From contig JACFNZ010000002.1 of the NCBI GenBank assembly GCA_019454605.1, forward strand, positions 73,998 through 137,997: a stretch of 64,000 bases of DNA, given 5' to 3'. A model generated the notes under the pieces. The model saw only the letters and a list, made by a program, of their open reading frames with translations. It searched no databases and had not been told where the DNA came from. A program made the position numbers and the translations under genes. Source of the stretch: Candidatus Altimarinota bacterium. Its GTDB lineage: Bacteria > Patescibacteriota > Gracilibacteria > BD1-5 > UBA6164. Below are positions 48,711 through 58,712 of the stretch, in pieces (the stretch's first letter is position 1; every line of letters begins with the position of its first letter).

Positions 48711-49235
48711 TTATTTTGATATAATTTTATTTATTCAAACAGTAAGTCAATTTTTATTGTTATCTTTAAAGTATAGATTGTCAACAAGCTTTGTTATTAT
48801 CAAAAAAAGTCATCTTCATCTTATAGAACTATGATTATCAAATCATTTATTTAATCTATTTATTCTTAATTCTTCCATTTCTTTAGAATTTTTAGATGCT
48901 TTTCAATCTCAAGCATCGCTTACCTCAATACTTATAATAACTTCACTACCAGAAACTTGTGCTTTAAAAAAAAGTTTATTATCACTTTCACTAGAGCTTC
49001 AATATTCAATAGCATTATTATTTAATTCATCAACAATTAATACAAATCTATTTTTCCATAACATTCAAATTTCTAAAAAATCAAAAATTGCAATTAAATA
49101 ATCTCTAATAATTTTTGTTTTTTTAAAGTCTGATTTAAAGGAAAATGTGATTTCAAATAATCAATTATTATAATATTTCGATAGAAAATTATTATCTATA
49201 TTGTTAGCTGAATCTTGAATAACTATTTCTTCCAC
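48711..49235 (-). CDS. RsbW-like GHKL ATPase (174 aa)
   Basis: An ATP-binding histidine-kinase-like fold with N box FVLIVDELNNNAIEYGS near residue 62, G1 box VSDAGDGK near residue 105, and G2 box RGRGLFLITKLVD near residue 140. The size and absence of sensor domains fit anti-sigma/serine-kinase proteins (RsbW/SpoIIAB type), which bind a sigma factor or phosphorylate an antagonist. No antagonist or sigma gene is adjacent. GTG 49235 is the first start after an in-frame stop. It lies opposite rpmG. Confidence 0.8.
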
Positions 49236-49318
49236 TTTAAATAATTAAAAAATAATTAAAAATTTATTTAACTTAATTATAACACTAGATAATAAAAAAA
49301 TCAAATTTAAAAAAAAAT

Positions 49319-49345
49319 TTGATTTTTTAGTTTTTTTTATATAAT
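49319..49345 (+). promoter_or_regulatory. Promoter of rpmG
   Basis: TTGATT (49319-49324), 15-base spacer, TATAAT (49340-49345), 37 bases from -10 start to ATG. The -35 box is part of an A/T palindrome (49295-49328). Confidence 0.55.
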
Positions 49346-49376
49346 AAATGGTGTTTTATTAACATTAAATTAAATT

Positions 49377-49556
49377 ATGGCAAAAGGTAAAAGAACTTAT
49401 GTATGATTTTATTCAGAAGAAACAGGAAATTTAGTTCATGTAACTAATATAAATAAAAAAAACTTCTGACCAGGAGAAAAACTTTCTTTAAGGAAATACA
49501 ATAAAATCACAAAAAAACACGAAGTTTTAAAAATGAAAGAAATTAAAAAAGGATAA
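49377..49556 (+). CDS. rpmG: 50S ribosomal protein bL33
   Basis: A 59-residue basic protein. MAKGKRTYVGFYSEETG, VTNINKKN and KLSLRKYNKITKKHEVLKMKE match bL33, including the characteristic LRKYNK...H near the C-terminus. It contains none of the zinc-binding cysteines (C- form). Translation-gene neighbourhood: efp follows after 71 bases. Confidence 0.9.
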
Positions 49557-49570
49557 TTTTTAAAAATTAA

Positions 49571-49602
49571 AAAAAGGTAGATTTTTCTACTTATTTTTTT
49601 TT
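49571..49602 (+). terminator. Possible terminator of rpmG
   Basis: A short stem GTAG / CTAC with a loop of 6 bases, followed by a long T run. The stem is weak. Confidence 0.4.
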
Positions 49603-49627
49603 ACAATATATTTTAACTACTTTAAAT

Positions 49628-50191
49628 ATGAAAACAGCTTTTGAAGCAAAACCAGGAACAGTTTTGAAAATAGATGATACTCTATTTTTTGTATCTAAAT
49701 GGGAATATCACAGAGCTTGAAGATGAGCTACAACTATAAAAATGAGATTAAAAAATTTATTTAATTGATGAATGACAGATAGAACTTTTAACTGAGAAGA
49801 TAAACTTGATGATGTTATTTTAGATAGAGCAAGATTTGAATATTTATATTGAGCTTGAGGAACATATGCATTTATGAATCAAGCAACTTATGAACAAATA
49901 GAATTAGATGATGAAACTATTTGAGATATGAAATTTTTCTTAATTGAATGAGAAACAGTTGATATACAACAATTTGAATGAAAATTTGTTTGACTTGTAT
50001 TACCAACTAATGTAAAACTTGAAATAGTTGAATGTGAACCAGGAGTAAAATGAAATACTGCTGATTGAAAAATTACAAAAGATGCTGTTACAAATACTTG
50101 ACTTACAATAAAAGTCCCAGGATTTGTTAATCAATGAGATTTTGTAATTGTAAATACTGAAAGTTGAGAATATCAAGAAAGAGCAAAATAA
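49628..50191 (+). CDS. efp: Elongation factor P
   Basis: Rescues ribosomes stalled at polyproline. It has three beta-barrel domains in 187 residues: KOW-like start (FEAKPGTVLKID), the loop HRAGRGAT, EYLYGAGGTYAFMNQATYEQ, and the C-terminal OB domain ending KVPGFVNQGDFVIVNTESGEY. The loop tip is Arg32, where E. coli has the beta-lysylated Lys34 and the EarP group a rhamnosylated Arg. No epmA/B or earP gene is visible, so the arginine may be unmodified. Confidence 0.95.
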
Positions 50192-50222
50192 AAAAATAAA
50201 GTGTTTTACACTTTATTTTTTT
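50190..50222. terminator. Bidirectional terminator, efp / ligase gene
   Basis: Stem AAAAAAATAAAGTG / CACTTTATTTTTTT with a 5-base loop. The stop codon of the minus-strand gene (50206-50208) is inside it. Confidence 0.8.
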
Positions 50223-51519
50223 GTTTTTCAAGAGATATATATCATCAAATTATTATAAATAGTATGTAACTAGTTGCAGATTCTTCAAAAGCATGAGTAA
50301 AGTTTGCCATAAAAAGTAAGGCTAAATAACTTGTAAATATTCCAATACTTAAATAATCTTTTTTTCTTTTTACTATATCAAATAAATTAACTCAAATAAC
50401 TATAATTAATCATAGAAATAAACTAATTCATAAAATTCATTGTTCAAGTAATATTTGAATATACCAATTTTCTGGTAAAAATTTATTAACTCAAGCAGAC
50501 ATTGCTTTATCAGAGCTTGTAGATAGCCAACTTGCAGGTCAGGCAATTCAAAGTCCATATCAAAAAGGATTTACAAAAAACATTTTAACTGATATAACAA
50601 GATTTTCAACTCTTCAAAGTATAGCTTCAGGATGCAAAAATAAATTTCTTTTTATATAAACAAGTAAAACTAGTCATAAAGCCATTAAACTACTAATTGA
50701 GATTAATATTTTTTTTGGAATAGTTTTATTATAAATTATTTTTCTTGATAAATAAATAAAAGTTAATACTCAAAATACAAATCATAACATACTAGTTTTT
50801 GTAAATGAGTAAAATATTGAAGTAATTATCAAAACAGAAACAATTCAAATTATAAAAAATCTATTTAATTTATTTTGTTTTGTATTTTCTAAAATAAATC
50901 ATAAAAATATTAAATAAAATACAACTAAAAATACTCAAAATCTTATAGGATCTCAAAAACTTCATTGAAATCTATTGTGTCATCCTGTTACATTTTGAGA
51001 AAAAGATATACAACTATTTGCCTCATAAGTTGAGGGAGTATTATCAAATCATATTATTTGAGTTGTTGACTCTATATTTCAAGACATATACCAAGGTAAA
51101 AATATCATTAAAATCACTCAAATAGATAAAAAGTTTGATATTAAAATACTTTTAAAATTATTTTTTATTGAAATCAAATAAAGTCATATAATAAATGCAA
51201 ATAGAAAAAATACATCATATTTAAATCAAAGTAAATTAGTTGTTTTTATATTAAAATAAGGGAAAAATATATAAATAAAACTACAAATAACAAAAGCTGT
51301 TGTAAGTCACAATAAATAATTGTTTTTATAAATTTTCTCTAAATTAAATTTATTTGTAAATAGTATTTTTAAAGAAACTATTGCTAAAAGTATAGATATA
51401 ACTATTTCTTTCCAAAATCTTAAAATATCAGTGTCAATTCAAGCTTTACATTTTAAATAAGTTACAAAAATTGCATGAAAAGGTAGTAAAAATATAAATA
51501 ATTGTAATAAATATTTCAT
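50206..51519 (-). CDS. O-antigen ligase/polymerase-like membrane protein (437 aa)
   Basis: A polytopic protein with 10 or more membrane helices and one large loop. The signature of the Wzy/WaaL family is clear: GGHNRFQGSFGDPIRFG near residue 180 (exoplasmic loop with Arg), then NPFGYGLGIAG near residue 313 and PENWYIQILLEQGILG near residue 345. It joins or polymerises lipid-linked glycans on the outer side. The glycosyltransferase gene lies upstream on the same strand with a 17-base gap, which suggests one operon. Confidence 0.87.
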
Positions 51520-51536
51520 TTTTTAAAAGTTATAAA

Positions 51537-52655
51537 TTAAAATCAAACAACTTCTCTAATCTTTTTTTCAAAAATATCTTCATCGTATTTTGATGCAATT
51601 TCTTTTATACTATTTTCATCAAATTTATTTTTTTTAATTTTTTCATCATAAGCCAAAAACTTTTTTATAAAATCTTTTCAGTCAAGTGAGTCAAAAAAAT
51701 CTCAAGTAATTCATTCAACCATAGTTTCTTCAAGTCATCATCATCTATAAGCAAAAACTGGTTTTCAAGCTCAAAAAGCTTCAATTGGAGTTATTCAAAA
51801 ATCTTCTTCTCAAGAAAAAATCAATCAATCACTATTTTTTAGTAAAAAAATAAGTTCTTCATCAGGTATAAATCAAGAGAAATAAATATTTTTGTTTGCA
51901 ATACTTTGTAAATATTCTTTTTGTGCTCAACTTCATACAATTACTAGGTTTTTTTCTGGCATTTTATTGAAATTATTTACAGTCATTTCAATATTTTTAT
52001 ATTTTGCTAAAGTTGAAATAATTATATGATAGTTTTTAAATGGTTTTTTGTATTCTCATAAAATTTCTTTATCAAATCTTTTGGTTTCAACATTTGGATA
52101 AATTACCTCTGCATCTAGTCAGTAATATTTTTTAATTCTTTTTTTAACATTAAGAGAATTTGCTAAAGTTATATTATGTCTTTTTGAAGCAATATAATCC
52201 CAAATTCTAATATTTTTAAATACAGAGTTTAAAATAAGTCATTTTAATCATTTATTCCATCAAATCTCTTTTTTGTATTCATTTGTCCAATCCCATAAAT
52301 AGCGAGTAGGAGAGTGATAATAAACTATAAATTTTGTTTCTGGTTTTGTAATAGCTCCATGAACAAATGCACTATTTAAAGCTATAACTATATCATAACC
52401 TGATAAATCTATTGATTCAATAGCTCTTGACATAAAAAGTAGACAAAGTCTTTGATTTTTTGTTAAATCATATATATTTTGAGTTATTTTTGGTATATCT
52501 TTTATTTTTTCTTTTGGAAATACTTTAGCTACTTTTTTTTCATCATAAATTAAAGTAAATAAATCAGCATTTGGATACATTTTTATAATTTTTTCAAGCA
52601 CTTTTTCAGCTCATCAAAGCTTTACAAGTAAATCATGTAAAATAGCAATTTTCAT
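51537..52655 (-). CDS. Family 4 glycosyltransferase (372 aa)
   Basis: GT-B fold retaining glycosyltransferase. N-terminal MKIAILHDLLVKLGGAEKVLE (donor/acceptor side glycine loop with two UGA codons) and the HGAITKP stretch precede the DEELIFLLKNSDGLIFSGEEDFGITPIEAFGAGKPV motif near residue 270, in which the E-x7-E pair of GT4 is evident. No membrane segment. It likely adds a sugar to a lipid-linked intermediate used by the neighbouring ligase and the flippase. The donor sugar cannot be deduced. Confidence 0.92.
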
Positions 52656-52782
52656 AAATATATTAATTAATTTTTAATTTTATTTAATCTAGTCTTTTTT
52701 TATCTTTTGTAAAGAAAAAATAAATTTTGTATTTTTATATTTTTGATTAAAATCAAGTAAATATATTTTAAATCAAAAAAAG

Positions 52783-53220
52783 ATGATAAAAAAAATATTG
52801 TTAATAATTTCTTTTATTTTCATAACTTTTTCTTTTTGTTATTGAGTTTCTGCTTCTACTTGAAAAACAGAAAATCAAAGAAATGAAGATTGTTCTACCT
52901 CTTGAGATTGTATAGATAAAGAAACTTTTATGATAGATACTTCATTATATTCTCCTTGATGAAATTGATTAAAAAAGTGAGAATCAAAAGACACTATAAA
53001 TTTTGTTTTGTGAACTTTGATCCAAAAACTTATGATAGGTTTATGAATTATTGCTTTACTTATAATGACTATTTGAGCTTGATATATGATTTTGTATCAT
53101 TGAGAAGATGAGTTATTGTCTAAGTGAAAAAATATTTTTATAGCTTGAATTACTTCATTAGTAGTTGCTTTAAGTGCATATTATTTAATAAGTTTAGTTT
53201 GATATTTATTGTATAAATAA
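52783..53220 (+). CDS. T4SS-pilin-like membrane protein 1 (145 aa)
   Basis: Signal peptide-like N-terminus about 1-24, a polar stretch with two Cys (DCSTSGDC), then a first hydrophobic helix (about 84-108), the short basic turn GEDELLSKGKNI, and a second helix. This two-helix hairpin with an acidic-basic turn is the layout of the VirB2/T4SS-pilin-like family that is common in CPR genomes. First of four consecutive paralogous-looking genes. Confidence 0.7.
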
Positions 53221-53227
53221 AATTTTT

Positions 53228-53596
53228 ATGAAAAAAGTGTATTTTTTAATTTGATTTTTAAGTGTTTTAAATTTAAAAGTTTTTGCATCATCTCCAGAAG
53301 TGGTTTGTAATTGATTACCTTGATGTGAATGAGGAGCAACTTGAGAAGCTATAGCATCTTTAAAAGATTGAGATTTTTTTTCTTTTTTATGAAATATTAT
53401 AAGTGAATGAATTAAATATGTAGCTGTACTTGCTGTAATTTCTTTAATAATTTCTTGAATATTTTATTTAATTTCTATGTGAGAGGATGAAAAAGTAAAT
53501 AAAGCAAAAAAAATGATTATTTGGTCTTTAGTTTGAGTTTTACTTTCGACAAGTGCTTGGGCTATAATTAATATGTTAAATAATTTTAGAATATAA
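53228..53596 (+). CDS. T4SS-pilin-like membrane protein 2 (122 aa)
   Basis: Signal peptide about 1-20 (cleavage near VFAS), a Gly/Cys-containing linker (VCNGLPGCEGG), a first helix (GIKYVAVLAVISLIISGIFY), the turn SMGEDEKVNKAKKMIIW and a second helix (SLVGVLLSTSAWAIINML). The turn motif G-E-D-E-x-x-N-K-A-K-x-x-I-x-W is shared with protein 4. Starts 7 bases after the previous stop; same operon. Confidence 0.77.
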
Positions 53597-53607
53597 TTTT
53601 TTAAAAA

Positions 53608-53952
53608 ATGAATAAAATATTTTTATTTTTAATATCTTTTTTTTATACTTTTTTAGCTTCAGCTTCTTTAAAAGATTCTATGATGCCAAATTCAAATACT
53701 ATTTGAGTATCTTCTAATGGAACTTGAGTTATAAATGAAGTTTTAATTTCCTTTAAAGACTTACTTTTTTATTTTTTAGGTTTTATTGCTATTTGAGTTT
53801 TTTTATATTTTTGATTTAAATTAATTACTTCAAGATGAAATGAAGAAGAATTTAAAAAAACTTTAATGTGATTTGTGTATGCTGTTATTTGACTTGCTAT
53901 TATACCACTTGCTTATTGAGCTGTAAAATTAATAGCTTCTTTAAAAATTTAA
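53608..53952 (+). CDS. T4SS-pilin-like membrane protein 3 (114 aa)
   Basis: Signal peptide about 1-19, linker with SMMPNSN, first helix (LLFYFLGFIAIGVFLYFGFKLI), turn TSRGNEEEFKKTLMG, second helix (FVYAVIGLAIIPLAYGAVKLI). The turn keeps the acidic-then-basic character. It starts 11 bases after the previous stop and is followed by the fourth paralogue 11 bases later. Confidence 0.75.
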
Positions 53953-53963
53953 TTATAATAAAG

Positions 53964-54527
53964 ATGAAAAAAATATTTTTAATAACATTACTTTTTTTAA
54001 GTTTTTTAAACATTTCTTATGCTTATGAAACTGTTCAATATCAACCAACTTGAGATGATAATAATTCTCAAACAAATGATGCATGGGAGAGTAACTTTCC
54101 AACAACTGATACACAATCTTCTTGAGACCCAAATAGTCCAGATTTTGTTTGACCACCAGAGCCAAAGCAAGAAGGAGATAACAATAATTCTTGATGTAAT
54201 TATACTGATTGAGATAGTGTAGCAAAACTTTTAGACTGATGTAAACCTAAAAAAGTAGTTTCATCAACTGATATGAAGCTTGAAACTTGATTTAAGAAAA
54301 AAGTTAATTGATTTATTACAAACTTAATGGTTGTTTTATGAATTATAGCAGTTTGAGCTATAGTTTATGCTTGATGATTAATGCAATTTTCAGCTTGAGA
54401 AGATGAACAAATTAATAAAGCAAAAAATATAATAAAATGGACTATTATATGATTTTTACTTTTAATTTCAGCATCTTGAATAGTTTATATTGTAATCAAT
54501 GTAATGTTTTGATTATGATGAGGTTAA
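53964..54527 (+). CDS. T4SS-pilin-like membrane protein 4 (187 aa)
   Basis: Signal peptide about 1-20 (cleavage after AYA), then a long Asn/Gly/Ser/Asp-rich exported linker of about 90 residues with a Pro-rich PPEPKQEG motif and two Cys (SGCNYTDGD, LDGCKPKK). Two helices follow (NLMVVLGIIAVGAIVYAG and a later one) around the turn FSAGEDEQINKAKNIIKW, nearly identical to that of protein 2. The last in the pilin-like series; its 3' end overlaps the metallopeptidase gene. Confidence 0.78.
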
Positions 54528-55492
54528 AATGGTATATTTTTTTAAAATTTCTAAAAGACAATATTTATTATTTACTTTTTTTTGTTTATTTAACTATATT
54601 TACTATCTGAATTTATATATTAAATTATAAATATAATGAACCATATGATGTTTATATAGAAAAAAAAGAAGAAAATATAAAACAATTAGATAATTTATCA
54701 ACTAAAAATATAGAATTAAATTTAAAAAATTCTACTATAGAAGATAATTTAGTAAATATAGATAGTATTTCTAAAAAAGAATTAGAAGATTATCAAAGCT
54801 TTACTAAAGATTTATTAGACAAAATAGAAAAAAAAGAAAAAGAATTATATGATGGAAGTAAGATAAACTTTATATATAATCCTCAAATAATAGAAACAAA
54901 ATTATATAATAATGCATGAGTAAATGCTATTAATGCCTTAATTAATAGTAGTTTATTTAAAGATAAAAAACTAAATTTTGATTTAATTTTAAATTTTCAA
55001 AAAGATGCTGTTAGATGAAAATATAAAAATAAAACTATTAGTTTATATTCATTGGTTGATATAAAAGATAATGAATTACTAGCTGTTTTTATACATGAAT
55101 TAGGACATTATATCGATATAGATTTTTTACAAAAAAAAGTTTTAACTGATTTATCTAATAATTTTTATGATCTATCTTGGCAAAATACATATGAAATAAA
55201 AGCTGGGCTTTCAAAAACTGATTTTGTATCTTGATATGCTTTAACAAATAAATATGAAGACTTTGCTGAAAGTTTTTTATATTATGTTTTATTTAATTCT
55301 GATTTTAGAGAAAAATCATTAAAAAGTGATTTAATTAAACAAAAATATGATTTTTTTTCAAACTATATTTTTAAACAAGATGAATTTAAAAAAACAAACT
55401 TTAGAATAGAGTTTGATTTAAAGGATTATTATTGGGATATAACTAAAATAAATTTTTCTTTAAATAATTTTTTGCACTATTTAAAAAAATAA
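54515..55492 (+). CDS. Membrane-anchored metallopeptidase-like protein (325 aa)
   Basis: Frame set by HELGHYID near residue 194 (zinc motif HExxH, gluzincin-like). Two ATGs (54515, 54518) lie inside the end of the fourth pilin-like gene, an overlap of 10-13 bases that implies translational coupling. The N-terminus has a signal anchor at about 20-38. Residues 45-115 are charged and helical. The downstream EDFAESFLYYVLF may supply the third ligand (E/D). The family cannot be named with confidence. It could process the pilin-like proteins or act on the cell wall. Confidence 0.7.
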
Positions 55493-55733
55493 ATATAATG
55501 CACTTATATTAAATAAAAAATTAAAATCATTTTTTTCAAATATTTGTGAAACTACTAAAGTTATTTAACAATAATTAATTGTAAAATAATATTTAAAGTT
55601 TTTTGATTTATTAATAATAATAGTAAATACTATTAAATTTAAATCATACTTAAATAATTTTTAAGTTTCATAAAAAATTATTTTTTAACACTTATTTAAA
55701 TAATAAGTTATTTTATATTTTTAATAAAAAAAA
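55493..55733. other. Intergenic region before RNase J
   Basis: 241 bases of more than 80% A+T with no coding frame. It contains a TTGATT at 55603-55608 and many TAAATAAT-like words but no -10/-35 pair at the spacing used elsewhere, so any promoter is unclear. Nothing else identified. Confidence 0.4.
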
Positions 55734-57770
55734 ATGACAAAGGATTTCTTTGACGAATTAGATAATGAATTATCTTGAAAAAACGATGCTACTCCTCAAG
55801 TATCTCAATTAAATAATGATATTGTAGAAGAGAAAATAGATTCTCCAAAAGAAGATGTAAAAACTCCTAAAGATACTTTAGAAAAAAAATGAGGATTTAA
55901 AAAATTTGTAAAAAATAATTTTACAAAAAAACAAAACAATAAAAATCTAGAAAATACTGATAATAATCTAGATTTAGAAAATTTAAATGATGAAAATGAT
56001 AATAATCAATTTTTATCTTTAAAACAAACTATGATGAGTAATTTTCCTCAAGTAAAGTTTTATTTGCCAACTTTAAGAGAAGGGTATACTAGATTTATCC
56101 CAGTTTGATGAAATAATGAAACTTGAGCCAAAAATATGGATATGTTTCAATATAAAGATGATATTTTACTTGTGGATTGTTGAATTCAGTTTGCTGAAGA
56201 TTATATGCTTGGAGCTGATTGTTCAATTCCTGATATTTCTTTTTTAATTCCATATAAAAAAAATATTAAATGACTTATAATTACTCATGCACACTTAGAT
56301 CATATTTGAGCTTTAAAACATGTATTACCAGCTCTTGATTATCCAGTAATTTATTGAACTAAATTAACTATTTGAATCATCAAAAAATGACTTGAAGAAA
56401 ATAAAATAGCACATTTACAAAAATTTGTAGAAGTTAATACTGACTCAAAAGATTTAATTTCTATTTGAGATTATTTTAAATGTGAATTTTTTAGAGTAAA
56501 CCACTCAGTTCCTGACTGTATGTGAGCTTATATAACAACTCCAACTTGATTTAAAGCAGTTCATACTTGAGATTTTAAAATTGATTTTGCTCCAGAAATA
56601 GATAAACCAGCTGATTTATCTCGTATTTGAGAATATTGAACAAAATGAGTAACATTATTTTTATCTGACTCAACATGATCTACAAGAAAATGATTTTCAA
56701 CTTCAGAAAAACATATTTGAGATACACTTGAAAGAATTATAGCAAATCATAAAAAATGAAGATTAATTATTACAATATTTTCATCATGGATTTCAAGAGT
56801 TCAACAAATAATTAATGCTTGTGAATCACATGATAAATATGTATTTTTAAGTGGTAGATCAATGGTTGAAAATGTAGCTATTTCAAAAGAGTTATGATAT
56901 ATAAAAGCAAAACCAGGAACTATTAAAAAAATGTCTCCAAAAACTACAGAGTGAATTCCACTTGAAAAACAAGTAATTATAACAACTTGAAGTCAATGAG
57001 AAGAATTTTCAGCTCTATCAAGAATGGCAGAATGAAGACATCCATCAATAGAAATAATGAAATGAGATACAATTATTTTTTCATCATCTGTAGTTCCTTG
57101 AAATGAAAGATCAGTTGTTTGAGTTATAAATAAACTTATAAGACTTTGAGCAAATGTAATTACAAAAGATGATAGGGAAGTGCATACAGGGGGACATGCT
57201 TTCCAAGAAGAACAAAAAATTATGCTAAATTTAGTTAGACCAAAATATTTCCTACCTATTTATTGAGATTTATATTTTAGACATGTTCATAAAGAAACAG
57301 CAATGAGTATATGAATGAAAGAAGAAAATGTATTATTACTTGATAATTGAAATATTATTGATTTTGGTCCTGATGAGAAAGTATTTAAATCAAAAATTAA
57401 AGTACCAATTCAAGATATATTAATTGATTGACATGGTATTTGAACAGCTACAAGTCATGTAATTCAAGCAAGAGAAAAAATGATGAATGCTTGAACTTTA
57501 GTATTACTTTTTAAAGTAGACCAAAAAACAAAAGCTATTTTATGACCATTGAAAGTAGAATCAAGAGGACTTGTTTATTTAGAAGAAGTTAGAATAATCC
57601 ATAAACTTATAATTAAAAAAGCTAAACAAGTTTATGAAAATACTGTAAAAGATATACCTGAAATTGAAGAAAAAGATTTAGTAAAAATCTTAAAATGAGA
57701 TTTAGAAAATTATTTACTTCAAAAAATAGATAGATCTCCAATGGTTATACCAATGATTATCGAAATTTAA
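55734..57770 (+). CDS. rnj: Ribonuclease J
   Basis: Beta-CASP metallo-beta-lactamase RNase with endo- and 5'-exo activity; the main mRNA-decay enzyme in bacteria lacking RNase E. Zinc motif HAHLDH at 185-190, later DSTGSTRKG, SSWISRVQQI, GSQGEE near residue 420, and the HxxGHA-like HTGGHAFQEE near 483. At 678 residues it is about 105 longer than standard RNase J: the extra is an acidic, Asn/Glu/Lys-rich N-terminal extension, likely disordered. Single gene. Confidence 0.95.
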
Positions 57771-57798
57771 AAAAAAGTGATTAAAAATCACTTTTTTT
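57769..57798. terminator. Bidirectional terminator, rnj / yidD
   Basis: Stem AAAAAAGTGATT / AATCACTTTTTT with a short loop. It overlaps the rnj and yidD stop codons. Confidence 0.8.
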
Positions 57799-58032
57799 GT
57801 TAACAGGGTCATATCATCATTTACTCCAAGGCATACATCTGAGTATTCTTAAGAGTCATTTAAAACTTCAAATAAAAAATCATTTTTTCTCAACAGCCTC
57901 TATCATATACTCACTACAAGTTGGAATATGTTTACAATAGGGAGGTTTATTTAATGATTTCACCCATATGCTATGATCTGGAGATAGGTATTTTTGGTAT
58001 AGTTTTACTATATAAATAATTATTTTTTTCAT
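57781..58032 (-). CDS. yidD: Membrane protein insertion efficiency factor YidD
   Basis: 83 residues with the DUF37/YidD signature [21 protein letters not shown] then [18 protein letters not shown]. Works with YidC in membrane protein insertion in other bacteria; often next to rnpA and yidC, but here it stands alone after rplT. An N-terminal amphipathic/hydrophobic helix ([13 protein letters not shown]) targets the membrane. Its last codons lie in the terminator shared with rnj. Confidence 0.93.
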
Positions 58033-58044
58033 TTTTTTAAATTA

Positions 58045-58073
58045 TTAAAAAAAAGGAGAAAAACTCCTTTTAA
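58045..58073 (-). terminator. Terminator of the infC-rpmI-rplT unit
   Basis: Stem TTAAAAGGAG / CTCCTTTTAA (minus-strand reading) directly after the rplT stop, followed by eight T. Confidence 0.8.
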
Positions 58074-58418
58074 TTATTTTACAAATTCTACTATTTTTGA
58101 GAAAACTTTAGGATTTGATATAGCTAAGTTTGATAAAACTTTTCTATTTAATTTTACTGATTTTTTATATAAATCATTTATAAATCTAGAATAAGTAGTT
58201 CCATTTTCTCTTGAAGCTATATTTATTCTTGAATTCCATAATTTTCTAAAATCTCTTTTTTTAGTTTTTCTTCAGATATAAGAATTTAATCAAGCTTTCA
58301 TCCAAGCAGTTTTTGCTCTAGAAAATTGTCTTGAATTAAGTAATCTAAATCATTTTACTTTTTGTAATAAATTTTTGTGTCTTTTTTTAGTCATGACACC
58401 TCTTTTAACTCTAACCAT
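58074..58418 (-). CDS. rplT: 50S ribosomal protein bL20
   Basis: A 114-residue, strongly basic protein. [25 protein letters not shown] and [31 protein letters not shown] are the classic bL20 N-terminus; [10 protein letters not shown] and [21 protein letters not shown] complete it. Last gene in the order infC-rpmI-rplT on the minus strand, conserved across bacteria. About 80 bases separate it from rpmI. An L20-binding control site could lie there but I cannot show it. Confidence 0.96.
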
Positions 58419-58497
58419 ATTTGAATTATAAATTATAAATTATTTACTAAAAACTTTTAAAATTAAATTTTAATTAAAAAAAGTTTTTATAATTTTA

Positions 58498-58692
58498 CTA
58501 AGCAAATGGTAGTTGTTGTCTGATTTTTCTTGATTCAGCTACAGAAACAACCAACCCATATCTATTTCTTCATTTAGCTTTTGAACTTTTATTTGATAAT
58601 AAGTGTTTTTTAAAAGCTTTTGATGTTTTAAATTTACCTTTAGCAGTAACTTTAACTCTTTTTTTTACTCAACTTCTAGTTTTTAAAGTCAT
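58498..58692 (-). CDS. rpmI: 50S ribosomal protein bL35
   Basis: A 64-residue basic protein; MTLKTRSGVKKRVKVTAKGKFK and SKAFKKHLLSNKSSKAKGR match bL35. The C-terminus ends IRQQLPFA, which fits the family's ...LLPY-type end. Middle gene of infC-rpmI-rplT, 20 bases from infC. One of few genes here ending in TAG. Confidence 0.94.
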
Positions 58693-58712
58693 AATAATTA
58701 AATTAAAATATA

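Noticed and set aside
49295-49328. Intrinsic terminator before rpmG
   Set aside because: No gene ends here in either direction; the palindrome overlaps the rpmG -35 box and is better explained by A/T-rich promoter sequence.
53953-54225. Minus-strand and alternative plus-strand frames inside the fourth pilin-like gene
   Set aside because: They are shadows; the code-25 frame has a signal peptide, linker and two helices matching its paralogues.
54529-54700. ATG 54529 as the metallopeptidase start
   Set aside because: That frame reaches a TAA within about 35 codons; the frame with HELGH starts at 54515 or 54518 inside the preceding gene.
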